From NCBI RefSeq assembly GCF_900109265.1, contig NZ_FNZM01000008.1, positions 124,001 to 188,000 on the forward strand: a DNA stretch of 64,000 nt, given 5' to 3'. Below are positions 16,248 to 26,637 of this stretch, piece by piece. Under the pieces are notes generated by a model. It worked only from the letters and a program-made list of their open reading frames with translations. It had not been told where the DNA came from and ran no database searches. Position 1 is the stretch's first letter; each line of letters opens with the position of its first letter. The position numbers and the translations under genes were made by a program. The stretch is from Paraburkholderia tropica (GTDB taxonomy: Bacteria; Pseudomonadota; Gammaproteobacteria; Burkholderiales; Burkholderiaceae).

Positions 16248-17519
16248 ATGCCTAATCTCTCCCCCGCGCTGGCCTTCAGCATTCTTTTCGTGGCCGCCGT
16301 TCTGGCCATGGTCGCGACCAAACTCTGGCTCGCCTCGCGGCAGGTCCGCTTCGTCGCCGCGCATCGCGACGCGGTGCCCGCGCAGTTCGCGGCCACCATC
16401 CCGCTCGCGGCCCATCAGCGCGCCGCCGACTACACCGTCGCGCGCACGCGCCTCGGCATGGTCGAGATCGTGCTGTCCACCGTCGTGCTGATCGCGCTCA
16501 CGCTGCTCGGCGGCGTGCAGGCCATCGACCTTGGCATTTCGGACTGGCTCGGGCGCGACTACGTCGGCCAGATCGCGCTGGTCGGCGCCGTGCTCGCGGT
16601 CAGCGGCCTGATCGAACTGCCGCTCGATTACTACCGCCAGTTCGTGGTCGAGGAGCGTTTCGGCTTCAACCGCATGACGCGGCGCATTTTCTTCGCGGAT
16701 CGCATCAAGGGTCTCGTGATCGGCGCGCTGTTCGGCATTCCGCTGCTGTTCGTGGTGCTCTGGCTCATGAAGCAGGCGGGCAGCCTCTGGTGGCTCTGGA
16801 CGTGGGTCGTCTGGGTCGCGTTCCAGATGCTCGTGCTGGTGCTCTACCCGTCCTTCATCGCGCCGCTCTTCAACAAGTTCGAGCCGCTGCGCGACGAAGT
16901 CCTGCGCTCGCGCATCGAAGCGCTGATGCAGCGCTGCGGCTTCGCGGCCAAGGGCCTGTTCGTGATGGACGGCAGCCGCCGTTCCGCGCACGGCAACGCG
17001 TATTTCACGGGTTTCGGCGCGGCCAAGCGCATCGTCTTCTTCGACACGCTGCTCGCGCGCCTCTCGGGCAGCGAGATCGAAGCCGTGCTCGCGCACGAAC
17101 TCGGACACTTCAAGCGCCGCCATGTCATCAAGCGCATGCTCGTGACCTTCGCGATCAGCCTCGTGCTGCTCGGCGTGCTCGGCTGGCTCACGCAGCGCGT
17201 GTGGTTCTACGAAGGTCTCGGCGTGCGTCCGTCGCTGCTCGGCGGCAACGAGGGCCTCGCGCTCGTGCTGTTCTTCATCGCGGTGCCGGTGTTCCTGTTC
17301 TTCGTCACGCCGCTCGGCAGCCTCAGCTCGCGCAAGCACGAGTTCGAAGCGGACGCCTTCGCGGCCACGCAGACCGACGCGCAGCAGCTCGTCAACGCGC
17401 TCGTGAAGCTCTACGAGGACAACGCGTCCACGCTCACGCCCGACCCGCTCTACACGGCGTTTTACTACTCGCATCCGCCGGCTTCGCAGCGGATCGATCG
17501 CCTGATGTCGCACGCATGA
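16248..17519 (+). CDS. M48 family membrane metalloprotease (Ste24/HtpX type)
   Basis: 423 residues with hydrophobic segments near the N-terminus, around 60-110, 150-200 and 290-350. The zinc-binding HELGH lies in [13 protein letters not shown] (residues 282-295), with a downstream zinc ligand Glu in [13 protein letters not shown]. The N-terminal family domain includes [19 protein letters not shown], as in Ste24-type CAAX proteases. In bacteria this family handles membrane-protein quality control. The stop overlaps the rsgA start (ATGA), so the two are coupled. Confidence 0.92.
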   Translation: MPNLSPALAFSILFVAAVLAMVATKLWLASRQVRFVAAHRDAVPAQFAATIPLAAHQRAADYTVARTRLGMVEIVLSTVVLIALTLLGGVQAIDLGISDWLGRDYVGQIALVGAVLAVSGLIELPLDYYRQFVVEERFGFNRMTRRIFFADRIKGLVIGALFGIPLLFVVLWLMKQAGSLWWLWTWVVWVAFQMLVLVLYPSFIAPLFNKFEPLRDEVLRSRIEALMQRCGFAAKGLFVMDGSRRSAHGNAYFTGFGAAKRIVFFDTLLARLSGSEIEAVLAHELGHFKRRHVIKRMLVTFAISLVLLGVLGWLTQRVWFYEGLGVRPSLLGGNEGLALVLFFIAVPVFLFFVTPLGSLSSRKHEFEADAFAATQTDAQQLVNALVKLYEDNASTLTPDPLYTAFYYSHPPASQRIDRLMSHA

Positions 17520-18475
17520 GCCGGCGCGCCTCGAAATCCGCCGGCGCGTCCGCCTCGCCGGCGGGACAGGCCGGCGCGGCGGCCACGCTGCACGGCGTCG
17601 TGATCGCGGCACACGGCCGCCATTATCTCGTCGCGCCCGACGGCGGCGGCGCGCCGCTCCAGTGCTTTCCGCGCGGCAAGAAGAGCGAGGTCGCGGTGGG
17701 CGACCGCGTCGACTATCAGTCGACGTCGGCCGACCAGGGCGTGATCGTGGCGATCGGCGAGCGGCGCAATCTGCTCTATCGCTCCGACCAGTTCAAGTCG
17801 AAGCTCTTCGCGGCGAATCTCGACCAGTTGCTGATCGTGCTCGCCACCGAGCCGCACTTCAGCGAAGACCTGCTCGGGCGCGCGCTCGTGGCCGCCGAGG
17901 CCAACGGGCTCACGCCGATCATCCTGCTCAACAAGATCGACCTGGAAGCCGTGCTGCCGCTCGCGCGCCAGCGACTGGAGCGCTATCGCGCGCTCGGCTA
18001 TACGGTGCTCGAAGTGTCGGAGAAGCAGCATCCGGAGGAAGCGCATGCGATTCTCTCCGCGCATCTGAACGGCCATCAGACGATCCTGCTCGGCCAGTCG
18101 GGCATGGGCAAATCGACGCTCGTGAATCTGCTGATTCCGGACGCCGAAGCGGCCACGCGCGAGATCTCCACCGCGCTCAACAGCGGACGCCATACCACGA
18201 CGTTCACGCGTCTCTACAAGTTGCCTGGCGGCGGCGCGCTGATCGATTCGCCGGGTTTCCAGGAGTTCGGGCTGTATCACCTGACCGAAGGCACGCTGGA
18301 GCGCGCGTTCCCCGAGTTCCGGCCGCTGCTCGCGCATTGCCGCTTCTACAACTGCCATCACCTGCACGAGCCGGGCTGCGCGGTTCTCGAAGCGGTCGCC
18401 GACGGCCGCGTCGCGCCCGAGCGTCACGCGCTCTACGCGCAGCTCGTGCACGAGATCAGCCAGATCGTGCGCTGA
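17516..18475 (+). CDS. rsgA: ribosome small-subunit-dependent GTPase A
   Basis: 319 residues. RsgA (YjeQ) checks 30S maturation and releases RbfA. An OB-fold (about 25-95) is followed by a circularly permuted GTPase: G4 NKID, then G1 [10 protein letters not shown], then G3 DSPGFQEF. The C-terminal zinc knuckle is [14 protein letters not shown]. The N-terminal 25 residues are Ser/Ala/Gly-rich. Overlaps the protease gene by four bases. Confidence 0.97.
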   Translation: MSRRASKSAGASASPAGQAGAAATLHGVVIAAHGRHYLVAPDGGGAPLQCFPRGKKSEVAVGDRVDYQSTSADQGVIVAIGERRNLLYRSDQFKSKLFAANLDQLLIVLATEPHFSEDLLGRALVAAEANGLTPIILLNKIDLEAVLPLARQRLERYRALGYTVLEVSEKQHPEEAHAILSAHLNGHQTILLGQSGMGKSTLVNLLIPDAEAATREISTALNSGRHTTTFTRLYKLPGGGALIDSPGFQEFGLYHLTEGTLERAFPEFRPLLAHCRFYNCHHLHEPGCAVLEAVADGRVAPERHALYAQLVHEISQIVR

Positions 18476-18491
18476 AGGCCGCGCGGCAGCC

Positions 18492-18815
18492 ATGCTCAAG
18501 CTCGTTCGCGCGCCCAACGTGGTGATCGCCCAGCACTGGATGAACATCCTCGCGACGGCTGGCGTGCCTTGCGAGCTGCACAACCGCTATCTGAGCGGCG
18601 CGATGGGCGAGATTCCCGCCGAACAGTGCGCGCCGGAGATCTGGCTCGTCGACGAGCGCGACGAAACGCTCGCCCGCAAGCTGATCGCCGACGCCACCAG
18701 CGGACCGCCGCCGGGCGCGCGGCCATGGCGCTGCGCGCAGTGCGGCGAGACGCTGGAGCCGCAATTCACGGTCTGCTGGCAATGCGGACGCGAGCGCGAT
18801 CCGCTCGACGATTGA
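18492..18815 (+). CDS. DUF2007 protein with C-terminal zinc ribbon
   Basis: 107 residues. The N-terminal DUF2007 fold (VRAPNVVIAQHWMNILATAGVPCELHN...IWLVDERDETLARKLI) is joined to a zinc ribbon with two CxxC pairs (CAQCGETLEPQFTVCWQCG). Family members are small, often called putative signal-transducing proteins, and their role is unknown. It follows rsgA by 16 bp and probably ends that operon. Confidence 0.85.
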   Translation: MLKLVRAPNVVIAQHWMNILATAGVPCELHNRYLSGAMGEIPAEQCAPEIWLVDERDETLARKLIADATSGPPPGARPWRCAQCGETLEPQFTVCWQCGRERDPLDD

Positions 18816-18842
18816 AGCGGCGCGCAACCAGCGACGAAATGC

Positions 18843-18875
18843 AAAAGGCCCGTGCAACCTGCACGGGCCTTTTTT
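18843..18875. terminator. rho-independent terminator
   Basis: Stem AAAAGGCCCGTGC / GCACGGGCCTTTT with loop AACCT and a run of T residues on the plus strand, after the DUF2007 gene and before the convergent CobD-like gene. Confidence 0.88.
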
Positions 18876-18921
18876 ATTCGCGTTGATTCGCTTGCGGCGA
18901 CAGCAGCCTAAGCGCCCACGC

Positions 18922-19860
18922 TCAAACCCAGAGCGCGATGGTCAGCATGAGCAGCAGGATCATCCACAGGATCACGGCGCGCCAGACAAGGCCCACGGCC
19001 GATTGCAGCGTGCGCGGCGTGCAGTCGTCGCCGACTGTGTACGGACCGCCCTCGCCCGGCTGCGCGATGGCGTCGACGCTCGACTGCTCCGCGAGCGGAC
19101 CGGACAGACGCGCGCCCAGCGCGCCGCTGCCGGCGGCGAGCAGCACGCCTTCGTTGGTGTCCGGCCACTGGTTCGCGTGATTGCGCCAGGCGTAGATGGC
19201 GTCCTCGAAGTTGCCGACGATCGCGAAGCCCAGCGACGTGAGCCGCGCCGGAATCCAGTCGATCACAAAGAACACGTGCTGCGCGAAGTTCGAGAACGCT
19301 TCCGTGCGGTCGTCGGCCGGACGCGACCATTCGCGCGCGAGGTATTCGGAGAGGCGATACAGCACCGCGCCCGCCGGACCGATCGGCACGAGGAACCAGA
19401 AGAACACGCCGAACACGTGACGATGCGAGGCCACCACCGCGTGGATCAGCGTGTGGCGCACGATCTCGCTCACGGGCATGTCCACGGCGTCGATGCCGGT
19501 CCACTCGGTGAGGATTTCACGCGCGCGCGGCACGTCGTCGTTATTCAGCGCGAGGTGGATATCCGTGAAATAGTGGCTGAACTGGCGGAAGCCGAGCGTG
19601 AAGTACACCACCACCACGTTCCAGAGGAACGCCAGCACGAAGCTGATGTGATAGAGCACGTAGTAGACGAGCGCCGTGACGAGGGTCCACGGCAGCACGA
19701 CCACGAGCCAGGCGAGCACGCCGTGCTTCTGCTTGCCCGCGTCGAAGCCGTGGGCGGCCCATTCCGCATTGAGGCGCACGAGCGCCATGACCGGGTTGTT
19801 GGGCGACAGCGCCCGCACCTGTTCGATGACGAGAGCCAGCAATACGGAAAAGAAGGTCAT
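18922..19860 (-). CDS. CobD/CbiB (AmpE-like) family integral membrane protein
   Basis: 312 residues from the ATG at 19860. Hydrophobic segments lie at the N-terminus (MTFFSVLLALVIEQV), at about 48-95 (LAWLVVVLPWTLVTALVYYVLYHISFVLAFLWNVVVVYFTLG) and at the extreme C-terminus. The middle holds ALNNDDVPRAREIL, HAVVASHRHVFGVFFWFLVPIGPAGAVLYRL and FVIDWIPARLTSLGFAIVGNF, which match the cobalamin-synthase CbiB/AmpE superfamily. No other cobalamin gene is nearby, so a regulatory or AmpE-like role is at least as likely as adenosylcobinamide-phosphate synthesis. Confidence 0.82.
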   Translation of the reverse strand: MTFFSVLLALVIEQVRALSPNNPVMALVRLNAEWAAHGFDAGKQKHGVLAWLVVVLPWTLVTALVYYVLYHISFVLAFLWNVVVVYFTLGFRQFSHYFTDIHLALNNDDVPRAREILTEWTGIDAVDMPVSEIVRHTLIHAVVASHRHVFGVFFWFLVPIGPAGAVLYRLSEYLAREWSRPADDRTEAFSNFAQHVFFVIDWIPARLTSLGFAIVGNFEDAIYAWRNHANQWPDTNEGVLLAAGSGALGARLSGPLAEQSSVDAIAQPGEGGPYTVGDDCTPRTLQSAVGLVWRAVILWMILLLMLTIALWV

Positions 19861-20016
19861 GCGACGCGCCGTGCGATTCGAGTGTTGGAAAGGTGCTGCA
19901 AAGATATCACAGGGCCAGATGTGCCTGAACCTCTGGCGACAAAGACACAACAGCAACACGTTATCGGCACGAACGCGGGCGTTCTTGAGGGGCCGCCGAG
20001 CGCCCCGCACCTCGCC

Positions 20017-20721
20017 TCAGGCGAGCAGGAAACGATAGAAGTTGCGCAGCATGCCCGCCGTCGCGCCCCAGATGAAATGCGTGCCGCCCACGCCACGTAT
20101 ATCGCCGGGCTGCACGCCTTGCTGCGGATACGGCATCGCGAAGAAGCGGCGCTCGCCGCCTTCCCAGCGCCAGACGCGCACTTCGTGGTGCGCGGGGTTC
20201 ATCAGAAAGCCGAGCGGCACCTCGAAGATGCTCGCCACTTCGAGCGAGTCGGCCGCGAGCGTGAACGGCTCGTGCACGAGGCCCACCACGGGCGTGACGC
20301 GAAAACCCGTGCCCGTGAGGTAGTCCGGCAACGCCCCCAGCACCTCGACGCGCGCCGGATCGAGATCGACCTCTTCGTGCGCCTCGCGCAACGCGGCGGC
20401 GATCGGCGTGGGGTCGGACGGCTCGCGGCTGCCGCCGGGGAAGCTGACCTGACCTGCGTGATTGCTGAGATTGTCGGCGCGCTGCGTGAGCAGCACCGTA
20501 AGACCCGAGGGCCGCATCGCGATCGGCATCAGCACGGCGGCCTCGCGCGGATCGCGGATCTCCAGCACGCGCGCTTCCTGCGGCTCGGGCTGCCACGGCA
20601 GGCGCTGCTCGAAGCGCGCGCGCAGGCCATCGGGCGTGAGCCGTTCGGCGGCGATGTGAGGCAGATCGGCGCCCGTCGATTCGATCGGCAGGCTTTCGGG
20701 TTCAAATACTGGACGGATCAA
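20017..20721 (-). CDS. Nudix hydrolase, coenzyme A pyrophosphatase type
   Basis: 234 residues. The Nudix box lies in GGSREPSDPTPIAAALREAHEEVDL, preceded by the CoA-pyrophosphatase lead-in LTQRADNLSNHAGQVSFPGG. It is predicted to cleave CoA or related nucleotides (NudL/YeaB-like). The first in-frame start is TTG at 20721; no ATG exists before the conserved region, so a TTG start is probable. It lies between the CobD-like gene and rplS on the same strand. Confidence 0.88.
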   Translation of the reverse strand: MIRPVFEPESLPIESTGADLPHIAAERLTPDGLRARFEQRLPWQPEPQEARVLEIRDPREAAVLMPIAMRPSGLTVLLTQRADNLSNHAGQVSFPGGSREPSDPTPIAAALREAHEEVDLDPARVEVLGALPDYLTGTGFRVTPVVGLVHEPFTLAADSLEVASIFEVPLGFLMNPAHHEVRVWRWEGGERRFFAMPYPQQGVQPGDIRGVGGTHFIWGATAGMLRNFYRFLLA

Positions 20722-20770
20722 CGGCTGACTCGAGGTTCGGGCACAGGAGAGTATTTTGCGGCCAAAAAGA

Positions 20771-20793
20771 AAAAAGCACCCCGAGGGGTGCTT
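20771..20793 (-). terminator. terminator of the rpsP-rimM-trmD-rplS operon
   Basis: AAGCACCCC-GA-GGGGTGCTT hairpin just after rplS. Read on the minus strand it is followed by TTTTTTCTTTTT. Confidence 0.85.
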
Positions 20794-20807
20794 CTTTCTT
20801 ACAGCTT

Positions 20808-21203
20808 TTACGCCTGTTCGGCCGGAGCAGCTGCGCGGTCTTTCGACACCAGCTTTTCCTTGATACGTGCCTTCTTGCCCGACAGGTTGCGCAGGTAGTA
20901 CAGCTTCGCGCGACGAACGTCGCCGCGGCGCTTCACCACGATGCTGGCCAGCAGCGGCGAGTACGTCTGGAACGTACGCTCGACGCCTTCGCCCGACGAG
21001 ATCTTGCGAACGATGAACGCCGAGTTCAGACCGCGGTTACGCTTTGCGATCACGACGCCTTCGTATGCCTGAACGCGCTTGCGGTTACCTTCAACCACGT
21101 TCACGTTGACGATCACCGTATCGCCAGGAGCGAATTCGGGGATGGTTTTCTCGCCCAGCACGCGCTGGATTTCTTCCTGTTCGAGCTTTTCGATCAGATT
21201 CAT
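20808..21203 (-). CDS. rplS: 50S ribosomal protein L19
   Basis: 131 residues starting [12 protein letters not shown] at 21203 with GGAG nearby. Upstream alternative starts lack a ribosome-binding site. Conserved L19 segments are [44 protein letters not shown] and [21 protein letters not shown]. It contacts the 30S-50S interface. Last gene of the rpsP operon, 148 bp after trmD. Confidence 0.98.
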   Translation of the reverse strand: MNLIEKLEQEEIQRVLGEKTIPEFAPGDTVIVNVNVVEGNRKRVQAYEGVVIAKRNRGLNSAFIVRKISSGEGVERTFQTYSPLLASIVVKRRGDVRRAKLYYLRNLSGKKARIKEKLVSKDRAAAPAEQA

Positions 21204-21351
21204 GAATGACTCCGTAAGCCATCTTGTCGGCGTTCGTACCTGCGCCACAGTGCGGCAGCACGGCCCCGATAGAGGATGGATTCACAACTGGCGCCGTTCA
21301 CGCATGAAGCGGCGCCGCCTTGGGCGTCCCGCGCCCTGCCCGCCCGAAGCG

Positions 21352-22119
21352 TTACGCTTCGCTCGAACCTTTCGCGAGACTAGCGAGCCATGCCTCGTCG
21401 GCACGGCTCAACATCTTGTTCTTGCGGGCCCGCGCAATCAGATCGGGCCGTTTGTGAAACGTATTGCGCAGCGATTCGCGGCGGCGCCATTGCTCGATTT
21501 CCGCATGATGGCCGCCGAGCAGCACATCGGGCACCCGCACGCCGTCGTATTCCTCCGGCCGCGTGTAATGCGGACAGTCGAGCAGACCGTCGACGAAACT
21601 ATCCTGCACCGCCGAGAGCGCGTCGTTCAGCACGCCCGGCAGCAATCGCACCACCGCGTCCATCAGCGCCATCGCCGGCAGTTCGCCGCCGGACAGCACG
21701 AAGTCGCCCAGACTCACTTCCTCGTCGACGTGACGGTCGACGAGACGCTGGTCGATCGCTTCGTAGCGGCCGCACAGGATCACGAAACCGGATTCCTGGG
21801 CGAACTCCACGGCGCGCTCGTGCGTGAGCGGCTTGCCTTGTGGCGACATCAGCAGCACACGCGGTTCGCGCGCGCCCTGCTCCGCCTGCGCGGCTTTCGC
21901 CGCGCCGATGGCCGCTTCGAGCGGCTTGGCCAGCATGACCATGCCGGGGCCGCCGCCGTAAGGGCGATCGTCGATGGTGCGGTAGTTGTCGGTCGTGAAA
22001 TCGCGCGGATTCCACGTACGCAGCGTATAGCGCTCCTGCTTCGCGGCCCGGCTGGTGATACCCCAGTCGGTGATCGCGCGAAACATCTCAGGAAAGAGCG
22101 TGACGACATCGAACTGCAT
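21352..22119 (-). CDS. trmD: tRNA (guanine-37-N1) methyltransferase
   Basis: 255 residues. Methylates G37 of tRNAs to prevent frameshifting. It is a SPOUT-class enzyme with the knot region [12 protein letters not shown]...[35 protein letters not shown] and the N-terminal [13 protein letters not shown]. Second-last in the rpsP-rimM-trmD-rplS operon. Confidence 0.98.
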   Translation of the reverse strand: MQFDVVTLFPEMFRAITDWGITSRAAKQERYTLRTWNPRDFTTDNYRTIDDRPYGGGPGMVMLAKPLEAAIGAAKAAQAEQGAREPRVLLMSPQGKPLTHERAVEFAQESGFVILCGRYEAIDQRLVDRHVDEEVSLGDFVLSGGELPAMALMDAVVRLLPGVLNDALSAVQDSFVDGLLDCPHYTRPEEYDGVRVPDVLLGGHHAEIEQWRRRESLRNTFHKRPDLIARARKNKMLSRADEAWLASLAKGSSEA

Positions 22120-22153
22120 CGCTCTCTCCGTTCAGCGAATCAGCACAGCAGGA

Positions 22154-22906
22154 TCAAAAATCGGCGTCCCAGTCGACGACGATGCGCTTCGCCGCCAGGT
22201 CGACCGTCTTCACAAATACGCCGACGAACGGGATCAGCCGCTCGCCGGTGACAGGCTTGCCGTCCTTGCCCGCCGAGGGATACTCGACGCGCAACACCGA
22301 CTGCGCGCCGTTGTCGATGAGTCCGGCGACCTTGCCGAGATCGACACCCGCCTCGTTGGCGACGTCAAGACCGATCAGGTCGACCCAGTAATACTCGTCG
22401 GTTTCCGGCGCGGGGAAATCGGCACGGCTCACGTAGATACGCGCGCCGCGCAACTGCAGCGCGGCGTCGCGGTCGGCGATTGCGTTCAGTTGCCCGACGA
22501 CCGAGTCGCCGTGCACCTTGGCGCTCGCGCGCACCGCGGAATGCAGCGTGGGACGCTCGCGGCCCTTGAGGAACCACCAGCGCTTCGCCGCGATGAGCGC
22601 GCGGCCGCCTTCGGCGTGCGGCGCGATCTTCAGCCCGCCTTTGAGGCCATAGGCATCGATCACGGCGCCGACCTCGACCGCGTCGGCCGGCCAGCTCGCC
22701 TCAGATTCGGCGCGCAGACCTTCGCCTTTCGCGGCGGTGCTTTCCGATGCGTTTTCACGCATCTGAGCACGCGCATTGTCACGAACCGGCGCCTTGCGCG
22801 CGAACGCGCCAAACGACGGCGCGGCGCGCCCGCCGGTCTTGCCACTGCTCTGCGATACCTCGCCCTTAGCCTTGGCGTCCGCTTTTGCGTCGTCATGCTC
22901 GGGCAT
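22154..22906 (-). CDS. rimM: ribosome maturation factor RimM with long N-terminal extension
   Basis: 250 residues. RimM assists 30S head assembly. Core segments are [21 protein letters not shown] (N-domain), [29 protein letters not shown] and the PRC-barrel ending [26 protein letters not shown]. The ATG at 22906 has GAGG seven bases upstream; a TTG at 22912 is too close to that site. The first ~75 residues are low-complexity, rich in Lys, Ala, Glu and Ser, and are absent from the ~180-residue E. coli protein. Confidence 0.95.
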   Translation of the reverse strand: MPEHDDAKADAKAKGEVSQSSGKTGGRAAPSFGAFARKAPVRDNARAQMRENASESTAAKGEGLRAESEASWPADAVEVGAVIDAYGLKGGLKIAPHAEGGRALIAAKRWWFLKGRERPTLHSAVRASAKVHGDSVVGQLNAIADRDAALQLRGARIYVSRADFPAPETDEYYWVDLIGLDVANEAGVDLGKVAGLIDNGAQSVLRVEYPSAGKDGKPVTGERLIPFVGVFVKTVDLAAKRIVVDWDADF

Positions 22907-23043
22907 GGACAAACCTCGCAGCCAGCTTGATGTCGTACACGCGGCTTACGCTACGCGCACGGTGAAACAGGTGAAAGACTGCGGCAAGACCGGGTACAAA
23001 ACCGTAGTCGAGCGACGCAGCCCGGCAAGCATCATGCAAGCAC

Positions 23044-23298
23044 TTAAGCAGCCGGAGCAGCCTTTTGCGATTGCTTCACGAGACGCTCGACAGCCGGCGA
23101 CATTTGCGCGCCGTTTTCCTGCCAGTACGTCACGCGATCTTGAGCGATGCGCAGCGTTTCACCCTTGGTAGCGACCGGGTTGTAGAAGCCCACGCGCTCG
23201 ATGAAACGGCCGTCGCGACGGTTACGCGAATCGGTTGCGACGATGTTGTAGAACGGGCGCTTCTTCGAGCCGCCGCGTGCCAGACGGATGATAACCAT
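23044..23298 (-). CDS. rpsP: 30S ribosomal protein S16
   Basis: 84 residues with the family-defining N-terminus [26 protein letters not shown] and [11 protein letters not shown]. The open frame extends far upstream, but this start gives the canonical protein. First gene of the operon with rimM, trmD and rplS; its promoter would lie at 23299-23429. Confidence 0.98.
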   Translation of the reverse strand: MVIIRLARGGSKKRPFYNIVATDSRNRRDGRFIERVGFYNPVATKGETLRIAQDRVTYWQENGAQMSPAVERLVKQSQKAAPAA

Positions 23299-23429
23299 AC
23301 TAGAATCCTTGAAAACCGGGGGTTCGGGACTACTGAAACATGCGATTATAGCCCGAAACCAATGCCATAACAAACACTTAACTGGAATCTTGCTCGGAGA
23401 CCCTGTGGAAACCCCAGGAGAAAGCGACG

Positions 23430-24713
23430 ATGCACGACGATCGAACGGCGATTCGCACCCGCCTCGCACGAGCGTTCCAGCACATGACTGCCCCGCCTGA
23501 CGCCCCGCGCGGCGGTTTTTCCGCCGCCGCCCGCTTCGCCACGCAGCCGCGGCCATCTGATCCGGCCCTGTCTCCCCGCCGCAACAAATCGCGTTGGACG
23601 CGCTCGGCGACACGCCTCGGCATCGCCCTGCTGATCCTCCTGCTCGCGCCGCTCGCGCGCGCCGCCCTGCCGATCGAGCGCATCCAGTTGCCGCCGGGCT
23701 TCCACATCGAAGTCCTCTCCGACGACGTGCCCGCCGCGCGCGAAATGACGCTCTCGCCGCAAGGCATTCTCTATGTGGGCAGCATGGACAGCCGCGTCTA
23801 CGCGCTCGAGCTGCACGACGGGCGCGTCGTCAAACGGCACGTGATCGCCTCGGGGCTCACGATGCCCGTCGGCGTGGCCTGGCGCGACGGCGCACTGTAT
23901 GTCTCCGCGGTTTCTTCGATCGTGCGGCTCGACGGCATCGACACGCATCTCGACAATCCGCCCAAGCCCGCCGTGGTCACGTCCTCGCTGCCCGATTCGC
24001 GCCATCACGGCTGGAAGTTCATTGCTTTCGGTCCCGACGGCAAGCTCTACGTGCCGCAAGGCGCGCCGTGCAACGTCTGCCTGCCCGCGAACGATCCGCA
24101 GCGCACGCACTACGCGATGATCGGCCGCATGGACCCGGACGGCACGCACTATGAAACCCTCGCGCGCGGCGTGCGCAACACCGTCGGTTTCGCGTGGCAT
24201 CCGCGCACGCACGAACTCTGGTTCACCGACAACGGCCGCGACATGCTCGGCGACGATATCCCTTCCGACAAGCTCAACCGCCTGCCGCGCGCGGGGCTCG
24301 ACTTCGGCTTTCCGTACTGCCATGGCGGCGACGTGAGCGATCCCGAGTTCGGCAAGGATCATCCGTGCAGCGCTTTCACGCCGCCGGTCGCGCAACTGGG
24401 CGCGCACGTCGCGGCGCTCGGCATGCGCTTCTATACAGGCACGATGTTCCCGGCCGAGTATCGCGACAGTATTTTCATCGCCGAGCACGGTTCGTGGAAT
24501 CGCAGCAAGAAGGTGGGGTATCGCGTGGTGCGCGTGAGCGTCGACGCGGACGGCAAGCACGTGCAGCAGCAGGTGTTCGCGCAAGGCTGGCTCGATGCGG
24601 GCGACACCCAGTGGGGCCGTCCCGCCGATGTGCTGCCCTTGCCCGACGGCTCGCTGCTCATCAGCGACGACTACGCGGGCGCGATCTATCGCGTGACGTA
24701 TTCGAAGCCGTAA
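23430..24713 (+). CDS. sorbosone dehydrogenase-like soluble sugar dehydrogenase
   Basis: 427 residues. A beta-propeller of the PQQ-dependent aldose sugar dehydrogenase/sorbosone dehydrogenase family: [89 protein letters not shown] and [26 protein letters not shown] lies about ten bases before the ATG. The N-terminus is odd: about 58 basic and Ala/Pro-rich residues precede the hydrophobic segment (63-80), so the protein is either membrane-anchored or really begins later. Substrate is unknown. Confidence 0.85.
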   Translation: MHDDRTAIRTRLARAFQHMTAPPDAPRGGFSAAARFATQPRPSDPALSPRRNKSRWTRSATRLGIALLILLLAPLARAALPIERIQLPPGFHIEVLSDDVPAAREMTLSPQGILYVGSMDSRVYALELHDGRVVKRHVIASGLTMPVGVAWRDGALYVSAVSSIVRLDGIDTHLDNPPKPAVVTSSLPDSRHHGWKFIAFGPDGKLYVPQGAPCNVCLPANDPQRTHYAMIGRMDPDGTHYETLARGVRNTVGFAWHPRTHELWFTDNGRDMLGDDIPSDKLNRLPRAGLDFGFPYCHGGDVSDPEFGKDHPCSAFTPPVAQLGAHVAALGMRFYTGTMFPAEYRDSIFIAEHGSWNRSKKVGYRVVRVSVDADGKHVQQQVFAQGWLDAGDTQWGRPADVLPLPDGSLLISDDYAGAIYRVTYSKP

Positions 24714-24890
24714 GCGCGGGCCCGGACGCCGCACGAACGCCGCACGCGTGAGCGCGAACATAAGCGCCAAGCTCTGCTGGCGCGCGCGCACGCCACGTAC
24801 AATGGGCCGCGCGCCCATCGCGCCCTCGTCTGCGCTTCATCTGCTTTTCGCCCGCTCTTCGCCCGCTCTTCGCCTGCTCACTGCCTGCTC

Positions 24891-25364
24891 ATGTCCAATC
24901 AAAACAAGCCCGCAGCACGCTTTCGCAACAAGACGCTCACCGCCGCTCTCGCCTTTCTGCTTGGCAGCCTTGGCGCGCATCGCTTCTATCTGTATGGCGC
25001 GCGCGACGTCTGGGGCTGGGCGCACATCGCCGGCACGCTGATCGGCATTCCGGGTGTGTTGCTGCTGATGGCCACCGAACGCGCGTCGGTGCCCGGCTGG
25101 GGGATGGCGGTGATCGGCGCGATTTCGGTGCTCTCGGCGTTTCTGGCCGCGATCGTCTACGGTCTGCGCCCCGACGCGAAGTGGGACGCGCAATTCAACG
25201 CCGCCTTCGCGGGCCGTCGCGCGAGCCGCTCGGGCTGGGCCGTGATCTTCGTCGTGATCTTCTCGCTGCTGATTGGCGCATTCCTGCTGATGACCGGCCT
25301 CGCGCTTTCGTTCCAGACGTATTTCGAATCGCAGGTCGAAGCCGCCAAGGCGATTTCGCAGTAA
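24891..25364 (+). CDS. TM2 domain membrane protein
   Basis: 157 residues. Begins with a TM2 domain (KTLTAALAFLLGSLGAHRFYLYGARDVWGWAHIAGTLIGIPGVLLL), whose charged turn between two membrane helices is the family mark. Two more hydrophobic segments follow, at about 63-87 (GWGMAVIGAISVLSAFLAAIVYG) and 117-140. Function of such proteins is unknown. The upstream gap has a CTTCGCCTGC-like short repeat but no clear promoter. Confidence 0.8.
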   Translation: MSNQNKPAARFRNKTLTAALAFLLGSLGAHRFYLYGARDVWGWAHIAGTLIGIPGVLLLMATERASVPGWGMAVIGAISVLSAFLAAIVYGLRPDAKWDAQFNAAFAGRRASRSGWAVIFVVIFSLLIGAFLLMTGLALSFQTYFESQVEAAKAISQ

Positions 25365-25397
25365 CGCGGCATTCACGTAATCGCAGCGCCATTGCGC

Positions 25398-26624
25398 TCA
25401 GAACAGATCGAGCTGGCGCTTCTGTTCCTGCGCCTTCGCGCGCACGAACTCCGACATGTCGAGAATGCCGTGACGCCGCTCGTTCAACCCGAGCCGCCGC
25501 ACCGCGTTGTGAAAGCGCTGCTTGAGCAGGTCGGCCCATAGCCCGGTGCCCTTCATGCGCTGCGAAAACGACGACTCGTAATCCTTGCCGCCGCGCATGT
25601 CGCGCACGCGGCTCATCACGCGCTCGGCACGCTGCGGGAAATGCGCGGCGAGCCAATCCTGAAACAGCGGCGAGACTTCCCACGGCAACCGCAGCACGAT
25701 AAAGCTCGCGCTCGTCGCGCCCGCTTCGGCGCAGGCTTCGAGCACTCGCTCCATGTCGGGTTCGGTGACGAACGGGATCACCGGCGCGATGCTCACGCCC
25801 ACCGGAATGCCCGCCTGCGCGAGCGTGCGGATCGTGCGCAGGCGGCGCGACGGCGTGGCCGCGCGCGGCTCCAGCGTGCGCGCGATGTCGGCGTCGAGCG
25901 TGGTGATGGTGATGGCGGCCATGAACTGCTGGCGCTCGGCCATCGGCGCGAGCAGGTCGAGATCGCGTTCGATCAGCGACGATTTCGTGATGGCCGCGAA
26001 CGGATGCTGCCGCTGCGCCAACACCTCGATCACGCGCCGCGTGATGCGCAGCTCGCGCTCGACGGGCTGCCAGGCGTCGGTATTCACGCCGAGCGCGATG
26101 GGCTCCGGCTCGTAGCCGGGTTTCGCCAGTTCGCGCGCGAGCAGTTCGGGCGCGTTGATCTTCGCGTACAGGCGACTCTCGAAATCGAGACCCGGCGAAA
26201 GTCCCAGATAACTGTGCGTGGGCCGCGCGAAACAATAAATGCAGCCATGCTCGCATCCGCGATACGGATTGAGCGACACGTTGAACGGAATGTCCGGCGA
26301 CTGGTTGCGCGTGAGGATGCTTTTCGCGCGCTCCTCGTAGATCTGCGTGCGCAGCGCGGGCTCCGACGTTTCGCGCTCGCCGGCTTGCGCGTTGGCTTGC
26401 TCGTCGATTTGCGCGCCCGCTTCATCGCTGCGCTCGCGCGCGTCGGATGGCGATTCGACGTACTGCCAGCCGTCGTCGTATGCCTCGCGCTGATCGACCT
26501 CGTAGCGCCCTTGCAGGTTCGTGACCGCGCCGCGCCCCTTGCGCGGCGCGGGCGGCGCGACGGGATACCAGGCGTCGGGGTCGGGGGCGCGATTAGCGTC
26601 GTTCGCGGGTGGGTTGCGGTTCAC
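25398..26624 (-). CDS. PA0069-family radical SAM protein, probably LexA-controlled
   Basis: About 408 residues. Radical SAM cluster motif CEHGCIYC in NPYRGCEHGCIYCFARPTHSYLGLSPGLDFESRLYAKINAPELL, related to spore photoproduct lyase-like enzymes. The reaction is unknown. A TTG at 26660 would open the frame, but it lies inside the LexA-box palindrome. The GTG at 26624 is therefore the preferred start, although no clear Shine-Dalgarno sequence precedes it. From memory, the Pseudomonas aeruginosa homologue PA0069 belongs to the LexA regulon, which fits the operator here and suggests a DNA-damage role. Confidence 0.85.
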   Translation of the reverse strand: MNRNPPANDANRAPDPDAWYPVAPPAPRKGRGAVTNLQGRYEVDQREAYDDGWQYVESPSDARERSDEAGAQIDEQANAQAGERETSEPALRTQIYEERAKSILTRNQSPDIPFNVSLNPYRGCEHGCIYCFARPTHSYLGLSPGLDFESRLYAKINAPELLARELAKPGYEPEPIALGVNTDAWQPVERELRITRRVIEVLAQRQHPFAAITKSSLIERDLDLLAPMAERQQFMAAITITTLDADIARTLEPRAATPSRRLRTIRTLAQAGIPVGVSIAPVIPFVTEPDMERVLEACAEAGATSASFIVLRLPWEVSPLFQDWLAAHFPQRAERVMSRVRDMRGGKDYESSFSQRMKGTGLWADLLKQRFHNAVRRLGLNERRHGILDMSEFVRAKAQEQKRQLDLF

Positions 26625-26637
26625 GGCGGGGCAAAAA

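Noticed and set aside
18883..20898. 671-codon plus-strand frame opposite the CobD-like and Nudix genes
   Set aside because: Antisense shadow. The minus-strand genes have clear membrane segments and a Nudix box.
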